Assembly (NCBI RefSeq): GCF_009663775.1
Contig: NZ_RDBR01000010.1
Span: forward strand, 1 to 48,246
Origin: Lactobacillus sp. 0.1XD8-4
Lineage (GTDB): Bacteria; Bacillota; Bacilli; Lactobacillales; Lactobacillaceae
Length of the DNA: 48,246 nt
Direction: 5' to 3'
Positions 1-9,320 of this stretch are shown piece by piece (position 1 is the stretch's first letter; every line of letters starts with the position of its first letter). The translations under genes and the position numbers were made by a program. Below the pieces are notes generated by a model. It was not told where the DNA came from. It searched no databases and saw only the letters and a list, made by a program, of their open reading frames with translations.

Positions 1-105
1 ATCTAGTTGCCTAGAAAAATATTTATTCAATTTTAAAGCAAGAACATACAGGTTCCAACTTTAAGGGTACACGTCACGAATTTTACGCCAAGCCTCTTTT
101 TTAAC
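1..105. other. Window edge, no gene recognised
   Basis: All six frames are interrupted by stops and no start with a ribosome binding site was found. It lies 3' of the small minus-strand gene that ends at 106. No convincing T-tailed hairpin was seen, so the terminator of that gene is not identified here. Confidence 0.5.
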
Positions 106-225
106 TTAGATTAAGTTTAAGGATGCAACAGCACCAAAGATCAATGAACCAAGCATTGCAATCAACATTAGCCAAATTGCAACCATTGTAATCTTTTGGA
201 AACGGGTCTTCTTTTTTCGCTGCAT
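106..225 (-). CDS. DUF4044-type small membrane protein
   Basis: A 39-residue protein read on the minus strand. It starts MQRKKKTRFQKI, a strongly basic stretch, followed by one hydrophobic segment (about residues 14-37) that runs to the C-terminus. This layout matches the short DUF4044 proteins common in lactobacilli, whose function is unknown. The basic N-terminus suggests an N-in membrane orientation. The ATG follows a GGAAGGA ribosome binding site with suitable spacing. The gene is divergent from the DUF3397 gene that precedes the mraZ cluster. It is easily missed because of its length. The family call is from recognition of sequence character and location, not a search. Confidence 0.75.
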   Translation of the reverse strand: MQRKKKTRFQKITMVAIWLMLIAMLGSLIFGAVASLNLI

Positions 226-257
226 TATTAACCGTCCTTCCATTTATCGATAATAGT

Positions 258-287
258 AGTGTAACGCATTTTTACAGTCTTTTTCAA
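258..287 (-). promoter_or_regulatory. Putative promoter of the DUF4044 gene
   Basis: Read on the minus strand there is TTGAAA (282-287), an 18-base spacer and TACACT (258-263). It lies about 33 bases upstream of the ATG at 225. Inferred from consensus only. Confidence 0.45.
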
Positions 288-303
288 ATCTTGTTTTAAA
301 TTA

Positions 304-312
304 TGGTAAACT
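304..312 (+). promoter_or_regulatory. Putative extended -10 of the DUF3397 gene
   Basis: TGG followed by TAAACT is an extended -10 element without a good -35. It sits about 38 bases upstream of the GTG start at 350 and points away from the DUF4044 promoter. Consensus-based inference. Confidence 0.4.
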
Positions 313-349
313 TAAGTTATTTACATCAGTAGAAAGGAACTGAAAGAGT

Positions 350-706
350 GTGGCGGTAAGTATTCGCGTTATAATTTTGGAAATTATTTTATTGATTTTT
401 ATTTGGTTTGTTGAGCACTTATTTTTACGAATTTTTCACTTTAACAAAAAAGTTAAACATTTATGGTGGGGATGGACCATTATTTTATGGATTTTGATCA
501 TTGTTAATCTTGGGTATTATTGGCCTGCCTATCCGATTGCCTTGTGGATGATTTTAGCATTGATTCTAATTGCTTTACAAATTGCCCATAACCATGAATT
601 CCTTTATCGTCGTTATTGGCCGGTATTTTGGCGATATTCTGCATACTATGCGTTAATTATATATATAGGTAGCTTTATTATTTCGCGATGGCTACCGTTA
701 GTATAA
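350..706 (+). CDS. DUF3397 family membrane protein
   Basis: A 118-residue, very hydrophobic protein with about four membrane segments (roughly residues 5-22, 40-56, 62-80 and 95-114) separated by short basic or aromatic loops. It has no catalytic motif. DUF3397 proteins of unknown role are regularly found just before mraZ in lactobacilli, which is where this one lies, so family and context agree. The start is a GTG preceded by AGAAAGGAAC. A terminator hairpin follows directly, so the gene is probably transcribed separately from the dcw cluster. Function is not known. Confidence 0.75.
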   Translation: MAVSIRVIILEIILLIFIWFVEHLFLRIFHFNKKVKHLWWGWTIILWILIIVNLGYYWPAYPIALWMILALILIALQIAHNHEFLYRRYWPVFWRYSAYYALIIYIGSFIISRWLPLV

Positions 707-746
707 GGCTTGCGACTGCAATTCAAAGCAGTTACGAGCCTTTTGC
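704..746 (+). terminator. Rho-independent terminator after DUF3397 gene
   Basis: An AAGGCTTGCGACTGC arm pairs with GCAGTTACGAGCCTT, with an internal mismatch and a 7-base loop, and a TTTT run follows. It separates the DUF3397 gene from the mraZ promoter. Confidence 0.7.
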
Positions 747-810
747 TGTATTTTAAATATAAGTGATTTATAAAGCGTCTATTACTTTTTGATAAAATTC
801 ACAAAATTAC

Positions 811-855
811 GTGGTGAGAAGTGGGGGATTGTGGTAGACTTGACCTATAAGTGGT
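811..855 (+). promoter_or_regulatory. mraZ promoter with MraZ-box repeats
   Basis: GTGGT, GTGGG and GTGGT begin at 811, 821 and 831, an exact 10-base period, and a further in-phase GTGGT begins at 851. MraZ autorepressors bind tandem GTG/TGGG-type repeats of this period in their own promoters. The third repeat overlaps an extended -10 (TGG at 832-834, TAGACT at 835-840), and the -35 region is occupied by the first repeat. Binding would therefore block RNA polymerase directly. The repeats are seen in the sequence; the operator role is inferred from the family. Confidence 0.7.
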
Positions 856-872
856 AAGGGGGTAATTTGGTT

Positions 873-1301
873 GTGTTAATGGGTGAATTTACACATACAA
901 TTGACACTAAAGGCCGATTAATTATCCCTGCCAAATTTCGAGAACAGTTAGGCACGCACTTCATTGTTACTCGGGGGTTAGACGGATGCTTATTCGGGTA
1001 CCCGTTAGAAGAATGGAAGCTTTTAGAGCAAAAGTTAAAAGCTTTACCACTAACAAAGCGCGACGCACGGGCGTTTGTGCGATTTTTGTATTCTGCTGCG
1101 ACAGATTGTGAAATTGACAAACAAGGACGGATCAATATTCCGTTGACCTTACGCAAACATGCTACACTTACCAAAAAGTGCGTAGTTGTAGGGGTTTCAA
1201 ACCGTTTAGAAATATGGAGCAATGAGCGGTGGAGTAAGTTTACAAACGATACGGCTGAGAATTTTGATGAGATTGCAGAAGATCTTAATATTGATTTTTA
1301 A
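873..1301 (+). CDS. mraZ: Transcriptional regulator MraZ
   Basis: A 142-residue protein with two SpoVT-AbrB-like DNA-binding halves, each carrying the family DxxxR motif: DTKGR at residues 11-15 and DKQGR at 82-86. MraZ forms ring-shaped oligomers that bind repeats in the dcw promoter and usually repress the cluster. The GTG start at 873 was chosen because it leaves a 10-base gap after AAGGGGG and gives the usual [10 protein letters not shown]-terminus. A TTG at 867 would add two residues with a 4-base gap. It is the first gene of the division and cell-wall cluster, 16 bases before rsmH. Identification is firm; only the start is open. Confidence 0.92.
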   Translation: MLMGEFTHTIDTKGRLIIPAKFREQLGTHFIVTRGLDGCLFGYPLEEWKLLEQKLKALPLTKRDARAFVRFLYSAATDCEIDKQGRINIPLTLRKHATLTKKCVVVGVSNRLEIWSNERWSKFTNDTAENFDEIAEDLNIDF

Positions 1302-1317
1302 ATGGAGGGTTTAGTTG

Positions 1318-2274
1318 ATGGCAGAATTTAAACATGTAACGGTACTTTTGAAGGAGGCCGTAGCAGGATTAAATGTGCAATCAACCGGCACTTACGTTGA
1401 TGCAACATTAGGTGGTGGTGGCCACACGCAGGCGATTTTAAAACAGCTAGCGGGTGGTCATCTATATTCTTTTGATCAAGACAAAACTGCAATTGAATAC
1501 AATAGAGAGCAGTTAAAATCTGCAATCGATCAGCATCGATTAACTTTAGTTGAGAATAATTTTCGCAACTTAAAAGCAGCTTTAGGCTGTTATGATATTA
1601 ATCACGTTGATGGCGTTTTATACGACTTGGGCGTGTCATCACCACAATTTGACGATGCTAAACGGGGATTTAGTTATCAGCACGATGCGCCATTAGATAT
1701 GCGGATGAATCAAGAACAATCGCTATCGGCGATGGAGGTTGTTAATGAATGGCCATATGAGCGGATTGTCAAAATTCTTTATCGTTATGGGGAAGAACGT
1801 TTTGCAAAACAAATTGCTCGTAAAATTGAGCAACGACGTAAACTTACCCCAATTAGAACGACATTCGAATTGGTTGATGTAATAAAAAGTGCTATTCCTG
1901 CAGCAGCTCGTCGGCATGGGGGGCATCCGGCCAAAAAAAGTTTTCAAGCAATTAGAATTGCGGTCAATGATGAACTAGGGGCACTAGAAGAGTCACTAGA
2001 GCAAGCCTTAGATATGTTAAATGTTGGCGGACGAATTAGTGTAATTACGTTCCAATCATTAGAAGATCGCTTAGTAAAAACGATGTTTCGCGAGAAAACG
2101 ACATTAAGTGATGATGTGCCACAAGGATTACCAGTGATTCCAACGGGAATGGAACCAAACTTTAAGTTAATCAATAAAAAACCGATTGTCGCTAGTGAAG
2201 AAGAACTAGCAGAAAATCATCGTGCGCATAGTGCTAAGTTAAGAATCATTGAAAAAATAAAAGAAGGAAAGTGA
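1318..2274 (+). CDS. rsmH: 16S rRNA (cytosine1402-N4)-methyltransferase
   Basis: A 318-residue S-adenosylmethionine-dependent enzyme that methylates N4 of C1402 in the decoding centre of 16S rRNA. The SAM-binding signature [10 protein letters not shown] is at residues 28-37. Other RsmH landmarks are the [10 protein letters not shown] segment, the [14 protein letters not shown] region and a C-terminal [10 protein letters not shown] segment. Length is normal for the family. The ATG at 1318 follows GGAGGG by 8 bases; the TTG immediately before it is too close. It lies between mraZ and ftsL, the standard dcw order. Confidence 0.95.
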   Translation: MAEFKHVTVLLKEAVAGLNVQSTGTYVDATLGGGGHTQAILKQLAGGHLYSFDQDKTAIEYNREQLKSAIDQHRLTLVENNFRNLKAALGCYDINHVDGVLYDLGVSSPQFDDAKRGFSYQHDAPLDMRMNQEQSLSAMEVVNEWPYERIVKILYRYGEERFAKQIARKIEQRRKLTPIRTTFELVDVIKSAIPAAARRHGGHPAKKSFQAIRIAVNDELGALEESLEQALDMLNVGGRISVITFQSLEDRLVKTMFREKTTLSDDVPQGLPVIPTGMEPNFKLINKKPIVASEEELAENHRAHSAKLRIIEKIKEGK

Positions 2275-2280
2275 CTTATT

Positions 2281-2652
2281 ATGGTTTCAAATGCGGCAAG
2301 GCAACTTGCGGGAGAGCAGCAACCTCGGCAAATACCTAAGAAAAAAGTTTCACGACAACCGAGAATTGCACCAAGTCCAGTTAGGTGGTCGAAATTTGAA
2401 CGTTTTTTAGTAGTTGTTGGAAGTTTAGTAACGTTGACTTTAATGCTTAATCTTCTCTCTACTAAAATTAATATCAATAATCAGCAACGGCACTTACAAG
2501 ATATACAAACTCAAATTAGTAAGGCGAAAAGTAGCAATACCAGTTCGCAGCAAGAAATTGCTGAATTGACGAGTCAATCGCATTTGAAATCAGCAGCACA
2601 CAAGTATGGATTAACAGATAAAAATTCAAATGTAAGGAACGTTAATAAATAA
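2281..2652 (+). CDS. ftsL: Cell division protein FtsL
   Basis: A 123-residue bitopic protein: a basic cytoplasmic tail (residues 1-40), one membrane segment (about 41-60), then an extracellular stretch rich in Q, S, K and I (about 66-105) with coiled-coil character, ending in a YGL segment. This is the FtsL plan; FtsL pairs with DivIC and DivIB to activate septal wall synthesis. Sequence conservation in the family is low, so the call leans on topology and on position between rsmH and pbp2x. The ATG follows GAAGGAAAG. Its stop codon overlaps the start of the next gene by one base (TAATG), which suggests translational coupling. Confidence 0.88.
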   Translation: MVSNAARQLAGEQQPRQIPKKKVSRQPRIAPSPVRWSKFERFLVVVGSLVTLTLMLNLLSTKININNQQRHLQDIQTQISKAKSSNTSSQQEIAELTSQSHLKSAAHKYGLTDKNSNVRNVNK

Positions 2653-4811
2653 TGAATAAGAAGCCACAACGAACGAAAAATAGGGGACATAGAGAAAACC
2701 GAGGGACCTTTGGCAAATGGCTCTTTCTAATAACGGTTGGAATGTTTACCTTGTTTATCGTTCGTTTTGCGTATATCGCAATAAATAAGGATGTTCAGCA
2801 TGTTAATTTACGATCACAGGCAGAACAAATTTATACCCAGCACCGGATTATTCAAGCGCGGCGTGGAAACATTTATGATGCAGACGGAAATGCGATCGCA
2901 ACAGATACGAGCAAGTATACTTTGTATGCTGTATTAGATCGAACTCAAAAATCTTCCGATGGTAAGCCGCTTTATGTTAAAGACCGTAAAAAAACAGCGC
3001 AAATATTGTCAAAATATATTGATCTTACACCTGCTCAAATTGAGAAGGTTTTGAAACCCAAAGGACAGGTATATCAGGTTGAATTTGGTAGTGCCGGTAG
3101 TAACTTATCTGTTTCAACTATGCAAAAGATTAAAAAATATCATTTGCCCGGAATTAATTTTATTGCAACTCCGGCTCGTCAGTATCCAGAAGGCGAATTT
3201 GCTTCCCAGATAATTGGGATGGCAACACCCAAAGTTAAAAATAATAATGGGACAGATGAAACTAACCTTGTTGGTCAATTAGGCCTTGAAGGCTATTTTG
3301 ATAAACAGCTTACCGGCGTGAATGGATTACGAAAAGATAAGCAAGATGTTTATGGTTATCAGATAGCAAACTCAAAGCAAGTAACTAAAAAAGCAATTAA
3401 TGGTGATAATATTTATACTACCCTTCATTCACAAACGCAGCATTTTCTAGAAAATAAGGTCAATAAAGTTTATAAAAGTTCTGATGCTAATTCAATGACG
3501 GCAGTTGTAATGGAAGCAAAAACAGGGAAAATCATTGCAGCTACTCAACGGCCAACCCTTCATGCAGAAAATAATCCAGTATGGCGAAACATGCTTGTTC
3601 AAGATGCTTATGAGCCCGGTTCAGTAATGAAGATTCTCGCATTAGCTGCGGCTATCGATACTGGTCATTTTAATCCTAATGCAACCTTTAACTCGGGAAC
3701 TTGGGCAATGGGTGGTGGAAAAATCACCGATTGGTCAAGCTCAGGTTGGGGAACTATTTCCTACAAAGATGCATTTGATATGTCAAGTAATGTTGGTTTT
3801 GCCCATATCGAACAAGATATGGGAGCTGACACTTGGATGAAATATATTAAACGATTTGGCTTATTAAAAAAAGTAAATGTAGTTGGAATGGGAAATGAAG
3901 TTAACGGATATACAACGTTTAAGGGCGCCCTTGCTCAAGCAAATACGGCTTTTGGACAAGGGATTACGGTAAATGTAATGCAGATGATGCAAGCATTTAG
4001 CGCAATTGGCAATAATGGTAAGATGATGAAACCATATATTGTTAGCAAGGTCGTGGATGGCAATAGTGGTAAGACTATTCAGCGAGTAAAGCCCAAAGTT
4101 GTTGGTCATCCGATTAAAGCTTCAACAGCTAATAAAGTGCTTGGCTATATGCAGGGTGTTATTTATGATCAAAAAGGGTTGGGGCATGACTATCAGATTA
4201 AGGGATACCGGATTGCTGGGAAAACGGCAACCGCCCAGATTGGTGGCGCTCATGGTTATTCAACCGGTGATACAAGTTACTTATATTCATTTACCGGGAT
4301 GGCACCAGCTAAAAATCCTAAATATATTATCTATGTAACATTGAGACAGCCACAAAACTTAAAGAAACCGGCAACTAAACAAATTGCTAGCGTCTTTAAT
4401 CCAACCATGAAGATGCTATTAAGTCAGCAAAAAGTCGCCGAAAAGGCTAAAAAGAAAGTTATTACGATGCCGAACGTTGTAGGCAAATCGAGTGAAGAAG
4501 CTAATAAGCAACTGTCACAAAAGGGAATGCAAGTAGTTGTAATCGGTTCAAATAAAAAGGTTAAGCAACAATCTGTAGAACCAAATCAGCAGGTACTTAC
4601 TGATCAGCACATTATTCTTGCTACTGGCGGTGAGTACCATATGCCTGATTTAGCGGGTTGGAGTTCCGCTGATGTTCAACAATTGGCAAAGATCCTTAAA
4701 TTAGATGTGAAGGAAAGTGGCACAGGTTATGTTACTAAGCAAAGCATTTCACCTAATGAAACGGTAAAACGTGGAGCTACGCTGACAGTTCAATACGAAG
4801 CAAAAAACTAG
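2652..4811 (+). CDS. pbp2x: Penicillin-binding protein 2x, septal transpeptidase
   Basis: A 719-residue class B penicillin-binding protein that cross-links septal peptidoglycan. It has a basic cytoplasmic tail, a membrane anchor (about 22-44), a dimerisation domain with the ARRGNIYD motif, a transpeptidase domain and two C-terminal PASTA repeats (about 605-660 and 661-719). Active-site motifs are S324-V-M-K327 and S378-S-N380. The third motif, normally KTG or KSG, reads K524-T-A526. The replacement of its glycine by alanine is unusual. Start and ftsL stop overlap by one base. The PASTA repeats separate it from Gram-negative FtsI. Confidence 0.93.
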   Translation: MNKKPQRTKNRGHRENRGTFGKWLFLITVGMFTLFIVRFAYIAINKDVQHVNLRSQAEQIYTQHRIIQARRGNIYDADGNAIATDTSKYTLYAVLDRTQKSSDGKPLYVKDRKKTAQILSKYIDLTPAQIEKVLKPKGQVYQVEFGSAGSNLSVSTMQKIKKYHLPGINFIATPARQYPEGEFASQIIGMATPKVKNNNGTDETNLVGQLGLEGYFDKQLTGVNGLRKDKQDVYGYQIANSKQVTKKAINGDNIYTTLHSQTQHFLENKVNKVYKSSDANSMTAVVMEAKTGKIIAATQRPTLHAENNPVWRNMLVQDAYEPGSVMKILALAAAIDTGHFNPNATFNSGTWAMGGGKITDWSSSGWGTISYKDAFDMSSNVGFAHIEQDMGADTWMKYIKRFGLLKKVNVVGMGNEVNGYTTFKGALAQANTAFGQGITVNVMQMMQAFSAIGNNGKMMKPYIVSKVVDGNSGKTIQRVKPKVVGHPIKASTANKVLGYMQGVIYDQKGLGHDYQIKGYRIAGKTATAQIGGAHGYSTGDTSYLYSFTGMAPAKNPKYIIYVTLRQPQNLKKPATKQIASVFNPTMKMLLSQQKVAEKAKKKVITMPNVVGKSSEEANKQLSQKGMQVVVIGSNKKVKQQSVEPNQQVLTDQHIILATGGEYHMPDLAGWSSADVQQLAKILKLDVKESGTGYVTKQSISPNETVKRGATLTVQYEAKN

Positions 4812-4836
4812 CATTCAAAACTAATTGGAGGTCAAT

Positions 4837-5808
4837 ATGAATTTTTTAAGTGCAGTTTTGACAATTTTAAGTTCGTTTTTAATTACGTTCTTATTAATGC
4901 CCTCATTAATTAAATATTTTCGGGCAAAAAAAGAAGGGCAGCAAATTAGAAAAGAAGGTCCTACCTGGCATAAGAAAAAAGCCGGTACCCCGACAATGGG
5001 AGGATTGTTATTTATCTTTTCTGCCGTTGTAACAGTTTTATGGGTTGCTGCATGGCAAGGGTTAATAACTAATACCTTATGGGCACTTCTGTTTGTCCTG
5101 ATAGTGTATGGCTTAATTGGAATGTGGGATGACAGTATTAAAATTTTCCATCATCAAAATGAAGGATTTAAACCATGGCAAAAGGCATTATGTCAAGTGC
5201 TTGCTGCAATGGTATTTACTGTTATTTATCAGCATGAAGGATTTCAAATGGGCTTTGGAACAACTCAGGTCGGATGGCTGTATGGGTTATTCATTATTTT
5301 TTGGATTGTTGGTTTTTCCAATGCTGTTAACTTAACTGATGGTCTTGATGGTTTGGTTAGTGGTTTATCAATTATTTCATTTGCTGCATACTTGATTATT
5401 GCCTTGGTAAACCTAAATCAGCCTGGTTATCCAGAAATTGCCTTGTTTTGTTTAGCAATGATTGGAACCTTGCTTGGTTTCTTTCCTTATAACCATAAAC
5501 CAGCCAAAATATTTATGGGGGACATGGGGTCATTGGCAATTGGGGCATCACTAGCAGCCGTTTCATTGCTTCTTCATCATGAATGGTCATTATTAGTAAT
5601 TGGAATTGTTTATGTCTGTGAAACGGCAAGTGTTATTCTGCAAGTTGCCTCATTCAAAACAACAGGCAAACGGATCTTTAAGATGACACCGATCCATCAC
5701 CACTTTGAAATGTGTGGGTGGAGTGAATGGAAAATTGATATTGTCTTTTGGCTTGTTGGCTTAATAGCATCTATTATTGCTGTTACGACAATCCTATTAG
5801 TTGGTTAA
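4837..5808 (+). CDS. mraY: Phospho-N-acetylmuramoyl-pentapeptide transferase
   Basis: A 323-residue polytopic enzyme with about ten membrane segments. It transfers phospho-MurNAc-pentapeptide from UDP to undecaprenyl phosphate to make lipid I at the inner face of the membrane. Family motifs are the early [10 protein letters not shown] loop, a WDDSIK segment, NLTDGLDGL, a [10 protein letters not shown] segment with catalytic aspartates, and the PIHHHFE loop near the C-terminus. The ATG at 4837 lies 5 bases after GGAGG; the upstream TTG at 4825 precedes that site and was rejected. MurD follows after 13 bases. Confidence 0.95.
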   Translation: MNFLSAVLTILSSFLITFLLMPSLIKYFRAKKEGQQIRKEGPTWHKKKAGTPTMGGLLFIFSAVVTVLWVAAWQGLITNTLWALLFVLIVYGLIGMWDDSIKIFHHQNEGFKPWQKALCQVLAAMVFTVIYQHEGFQMGFGTTQVGWLYGLFIIFWIVGFSNAVNLTDGLDGLVSGLSIISFAAYLIIALVNLNQPGYPEIALFCLAMIGTLLGFFPYNHKPAKIFMGDMGSLAIGASLAAVSLLLHHEWSLLVIGIVYVCETASVILQVASFKTTGKRIFKMTPIHHHFEMCGWSEWKIDIVFWLVGLIASIIAVTTILLVG

Positions 5809-5821
5809 GGAGTACAGTTAA

Positions 5822-7195
5822 ATGAAAAAGATTAATGATTATCAAGATAAAAAAGTACTTGTAATGGGGTTTGGGATTAGCGGAATTAATGCTGCCCATT
5901 TATTAGTAAAATTGGGTGCTCATGTCACAGCTAATGATCAGGCTATTCCAAAAGATCATAAAGTTGTTGATGAGTTAAAAGCCGATGGAATAACGGTAAT
6001 TACTGGCGATAATCCTTTATCTTTAGCTGATGAAGGATTTAATGTCGTTGTGAAAAATCCGGGCATTCCATATGACAATCCATTAGTAGCCAAATTTGTT
6101 AAGCAGGGAACACCAATTATTACTGAAGCAGAATTAGGTTGGCAAATTTTTGATGGTCACCTTATTAGCATTACGGGAAGTAATGGTAAAACGACAACTA
6201 CCACTTTGACGCAATTAATGATTGCTGAAAATGCAAAACACCAAGTAAAATATGCTGGAAATATTGGGGTTTCATTTAGTAAAGTAGCGGAGCAATTAGG
6301 ACCGGATGATACCCTTGTTACAGAACTGTCGAGTTTTCAATTGCTTGGTGCGCCAACAATCCATCCGCATATTGCCATTATTACTAACATTTTTTCGAAT
6401 CACTTGGACTATCATAAAACGCGAGAGAATTACATTAATGCCAAACTAAATATTACGCGGAACCAAACGAAGAACGACTTTTTAGTAATTAATTGGGATC
6501 GGGATGAATGGCAAAAAATTTCTCGGCGAAGTCAAGCAACAATAGTTCCATTTTCGCGTTTAAACAAGAGCCATGAGGGTAGTTACGTTGAAGATGGCAT
6601 AATTTACTGGCGTGGCGAAAAAGTTATGAAGGCAGAAGATATTCGGTTGATTGGACCCCAAAATGTTGAAAATGCACTTGCGGCTATTGCTGCTGCTAAA
6701 TTAAGCGGCGTTTCTAATGAAGCGATTGTAAAAGTTTTAACTACTTTTAGTGGAGTTCGTCATCGTCTGCAATATGTAACGGAGTACCAAGATCGGTTGT
6801 TTTACAATGATTCTAAGTCAACAGACATCGAGGCAACAGAAGTAGCTCTTCAAGGATTTAAGCGTCCAGTAGTTCTTTTAGCCGGCGGACTAGACCGCGG
6901 CTATACATTTGAACGCTTAGTTCCCTACTTTAAGCAACATGTGAAAGCAATCGTTGTATTTGGTGAATGCAAAGATAAAATGAAGGATGCTGCTCAACAG
7001 GCAGAGATACCAACGATTATCGAAAGTAAAGATGCAATTACAGCTGTTCCCGAAGCATGGAAGTTAAGCGAGCCAGGAGATGTAATTCTTTTATCGCCAG
7101 CAAATGCAAGTTGGGATCAATTCCCAAGTTTTGAAGTACGTGGCGATAAATTTATTGAAGCAGTTGAAAAACTGACAGGGCGAAAGGAGAAGTAA
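5822..7195 (+). CDS. murD: UDP-N-acetylmuramoylalanine--D-glutamate ligase
   Basis: A 457-residue cytoplasmic Mur ligase that adds D-glutamate to UDP-MurNAc-L-alanine with ATP. The N-terminal part (to about residue 100) is the UDP-binding Rossmann-like domain beginning [10 protein letters not shown]. The ATP P-loop is GSNGKTT at 119-125, with K123. The central domain carries the SNHLDYH motif and the C-terminal domain has FNDSKSTD and [10 protein letters not shown] segments, all typical of MurD. It overlaps nothing; murG begins one base after its stop, which suggests one operon. The GGAG of its ribosome binding site is within the end of mraY. Confidence 0.95.
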   Translation: MKKINDYQDKKVLVMGFGISGINAAHLLVKLGAHVTANDQAIPKDHKVVDELKADGITVITGDNPLSLADEGFNVVVKNPGIPYDNPLVAKFVKQGTPIITEAELGWQIFDGHLISITGSNGKTTTTTLTQLMIAENAKHQVKYAGNIGVSFSKVAEQLGPDDTLVTELSSFQLLGAPTIHPHIAIITNIFSNHLDYHKTRENYINAKLNITRNQTKNDFLVINWDRDEWQKISRRSQATIVPFSRLNKSHEGSYVEDGIIYWRGEKVMKAEDIRLIGPQNVENALAAIAAAKLSGVSNEAIVKVLTTFSGVRHRLQYVTEYQDRLFYNDSKSTDIEATEVALQGFKRPVVLLAGGLDRGYTFERLVPYFKQHVKAIVVFGECKDKMKDAAQQAEIPTIIESKDAITAVPEAWKLSEPGDVILLSPANASWDQFPSFEVRGDKFIEAVEKLTGRKEK

Positions 7196-7196
7196 G

Positions 7197-8303
7197 ATGC
7201 GATTATTAGTATCAGGTGGCGGAACAGGTGGCCATATCTATCCAGCATTAGCTTTAATTGAACGGTTGAAACAAGTGGAGCCAGATACAGAGGTACTTTA
7301 TGTCGGTACCACACGTGGACTTGAAAATAAAATCGTTCCTGATGCAGGCATTAAACTTGAAACCATGCATATGCAAGGATTTAAGCGTTCTCTTTCACTT
7401 GAAAATTTTAAGACAGTTTACCTTTTTTTGAATTCTGTGCACCATGCCAAAAAAATTATTAAAGATTTTAAACCAGATGTTGTCCTCGGAACAGGTGGAT
7501 ATGTTAGTGGAGCAGTTTTATATGCAGCTGCTAAAAAACACATTCCGACAGTTATTCATGAACAAAATAGTGTGGTGGGGGTTACTAATAAGTTTTTAAG
7601 TCGCTATGTTGACCAAATTGCAATTGCATTTGAAGCAGCAAGAAATCAATTTCCTACTGCAAAAGTGACCATGACGGGTAATCCGCGTGCGCAACAAGTT
7701 GCTGCCCAAAAGGATAGTGACTTTTCATGGACAAGCTACGATTTGAAAGATAATGTCCCGACTTTAATGATTTTTGGTGGTAGTCAGGGGGCTCCAAAGA
7801 TTAATAAGACCGTAGTTAATTCAATTGCTGAGTTTAACAAGCGACCGTACCAAGTTATCTTTGCGACGGGGCAGAAACGATACGATTCTGTAAAAGAGCA
7901 ATTGACGGCAGCAAATGTTAAGATAGCAAACAATGTCAAAGTTGTTCCTTACATCAAAGATATGCCAGCCAAGATGCCTAAAGTTGCTGCATTAGTATCA
8001 CGAGCAGGAGCAACAACCATTGCTGAAGTAACTGCTCTCGGCGTACCAACAATTTTGATTCCCAGTCCATATGTTACTGCTAATCATCAGGTTAAAAATG
8101 CCCAAGCGCTTGTTCGCAATAATGCAGGTTTAATGATTACAGAAGACAAATTAGATTCGCGTTCACTATTAATTCAAGCAGATAAAATCATGGAAGATGA
8201 ACATCTTCGGGAAAAAATGGCTGAGGCTGCTAAAAAAATGGGCCGGCCCGATGCTGCTGATCGCCTAATTAAGGTTTTACACAAGGCAATCGATGAGCAC
8301 TAA
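7197..8303 (+). CDS. murG: Lipid II synthase, GlcNAc transferase MurG
   Basis: A 368-residue GT28 glycosyltransferase. It adds GlcNAc from UDP-GlcNAc to lipid I on the cytoplasmic membrane face, giving lipid II. The N-terminal glycine-rich loop SGGGTGGH (residues 6-13) is the lipid I/phosphate-binding signature. The second glycine-rich motif FGGSQGA begins the C-terminal nucleotide-binding half, and [13 protein letters not shown] with a downstream PYVTANHQ matches the donor site. Length is normal. The ribosome binding site AAAGGAGAAG lies in the last codons of murD. Confidence 0.95.
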   Translation: MRLLVSGGGTGGHIYPALALIERLKQVEPDTEVLYVGTTRGLENKIVPDAGIKLETMHMQGFKRSLSLENFKTVYLFLNSVHHAKKIIKDFKPDVVLGTGGYVSGAVLYAAAKKHIPTVIHEQNSVVGVTNKFLSRYVDQIAIAFEAARNQFPTAKVTMTGNPRAQQVAAQKDSDFSWTSYDLKDNVPTLMIFGGSQGAPKINKTVVNSIAEFNKRPYQVIFATGQKRYDSVKEQLTAANVKIANNVKVVPYIKDMPAKMPKVAALVSRAGATTIAEVTALGVPTILIPSPYVTANHQVKNAQALVRNNAGLMITEDKLDSRSLLIQADKIMEDEHLREKMAEAAKKMGRPDAADRLIKVLHKAIDEH

Positions 8304-8347
8304 GCAAAGGGTAGACTGTTTTCTAAACTTTAGTAGGAGGAGTATGG

Positions 8348-9196
8348 ATGACAAATGGGAAATATGCTGTTGAACATCATAAATATTCACAACGACTAAC
8401 AGAGTTAGAAAAACGCAGTGCGGCCGCCAAGCAGCGGCAAGAAGGTAAAAAGTCTCCTAAAGCTCATATTGGTAATAAGATACGCGGTATTAAAGTTAAA
8501 CGGTATGTTTCAAATGGCGAGCGCGTTTTAAAGCTAGTTATCTTATTTAGTTTAATCCTTCTCCTGATGTTTTATATCATTTCTCCTTATAGCAAGGTTA
8601 AAGATATAAAAATAAATGGGAATCATGATTTAACAAGAACACAAGTTGAAAAGAAAACTACTGTTTATCCCGGACGCTTTATCTGGGGTGTTTATCTCAA
8701 TCGGCATAAGATTGCTCAACAGGCGAAGCAAAATAGTCCGCAAATAAAAGACGTCACCATCAAAGTGATCGGTCCACAATCTCTGAAGTTAACAGTTAAA
8801 GAGAATGCGCTGTTAGGAACGGCAGTAATGAATAATGATACATATGCAGTTTTAGCAAATGGAAAGTTACAGAGAACAAAAACGGCGGATAACGGGATTG
8901 CCTATAAACGTTTTGATGGTCACCGTGAAGCCTTGGCAACGACGGCTGCGCAGTTAGGAAAGCTAAAACCAGCTGTAAGAAATGGTATTTCTAGTGTCAA
9001 CTATCAACCAACTAAGAATTATCCTGACCGAATAATAATTTATATGCGAGATGGAAATACTGTTTACGCAGATCTTAATACGGTTGGTGATAAGTTAGCA
9101 TATTATCCTGCGATAGCGGCAAGCATGAAGGATAAAGGAGTAATTGACCTTCAAGTAGGAGCATATTCTTATGGATATGGCTCTAAGGATAAATGA
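8348..9196 (+). CDS. divIB: Cell division protein DivIB (FtsQ type)
   Basis: A 282-residue bitopic divisome protein. A long basic cytoplasmic tail (residues 1-58) is followed by a membrane segment (about 61-79), then a POTRA domain that starts at YSKVKDIKINGNHDL (about 81-150) and an FtsQ/DivIB beta domain. It forms the DivIB-DivIC-FtsL complex. The large charged N-terminal tail is usual in lactobacilli. The ATG at 8348 follows TAGGAGGAG. It lies between murG and ftsA, and an apparent promoter follows, so it may end the first transcription unit of the cluster. Confidence 0.9.
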   Translation: MTNGKYAVEHHKYSQRLTELEKRSAAAKQRQEGKKSPKAHIGNKIRGIKVKRYVSNGERVLKLVILFSLILLLMFYIISPYSKVKDIKINGNHDLTRTQVEKKTTVYPGRFIWGVYLNRHKIAQQAKQNSPQIKDVTIKVIGPQSLKLTVKENALLGTAVMNNDTYAVLANGKLQRTKTADNGIAYKRFDGHREALATTAAQLGKLKPAVRNGISSVNYQPTKNYPDRIIIYMRDGNTVYADLNTVGDKLAYYPAIAASMKDKGVIDLQVGAYSYGYGSKDK

Positions 9197-9223
9197 TTTT
9201 GTGAAAAACCTTGATAATTCTCT

Positions 9224-9252
9224 TTTTTGTCGTTGTTTATGTGTGGTAAAAT
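9224..9252 (+). promoter_or_regulatory. Putative ftsA-ftsZ promoter
   Basis: A weak -35 (TTTTTG, 9224-9229), a 17-base spacer and an extended -10 (TGG then TAAAAT at 9247-9252) lie 69 bases before the ftsA start. The 124-base gap is the largest inside the division cluster, consistent with separate expression of ftsA-ftsZ. Confidence 0.5.
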
Positions 9253-9320
9253 CTTATGTAGGTTAAATAAAATTCAAAAATAATTAAGTTAATAATAGTC
9301 TTAGGAGGGTTCCTTTTAGA

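Noticed and set aside
1-105. Possible structured RNA in the window's left edge
   Set aside because: No known RNA signature (tmRNA, 6S, RNase P) and no strong hairpin were visible; the edge is too short to judge.
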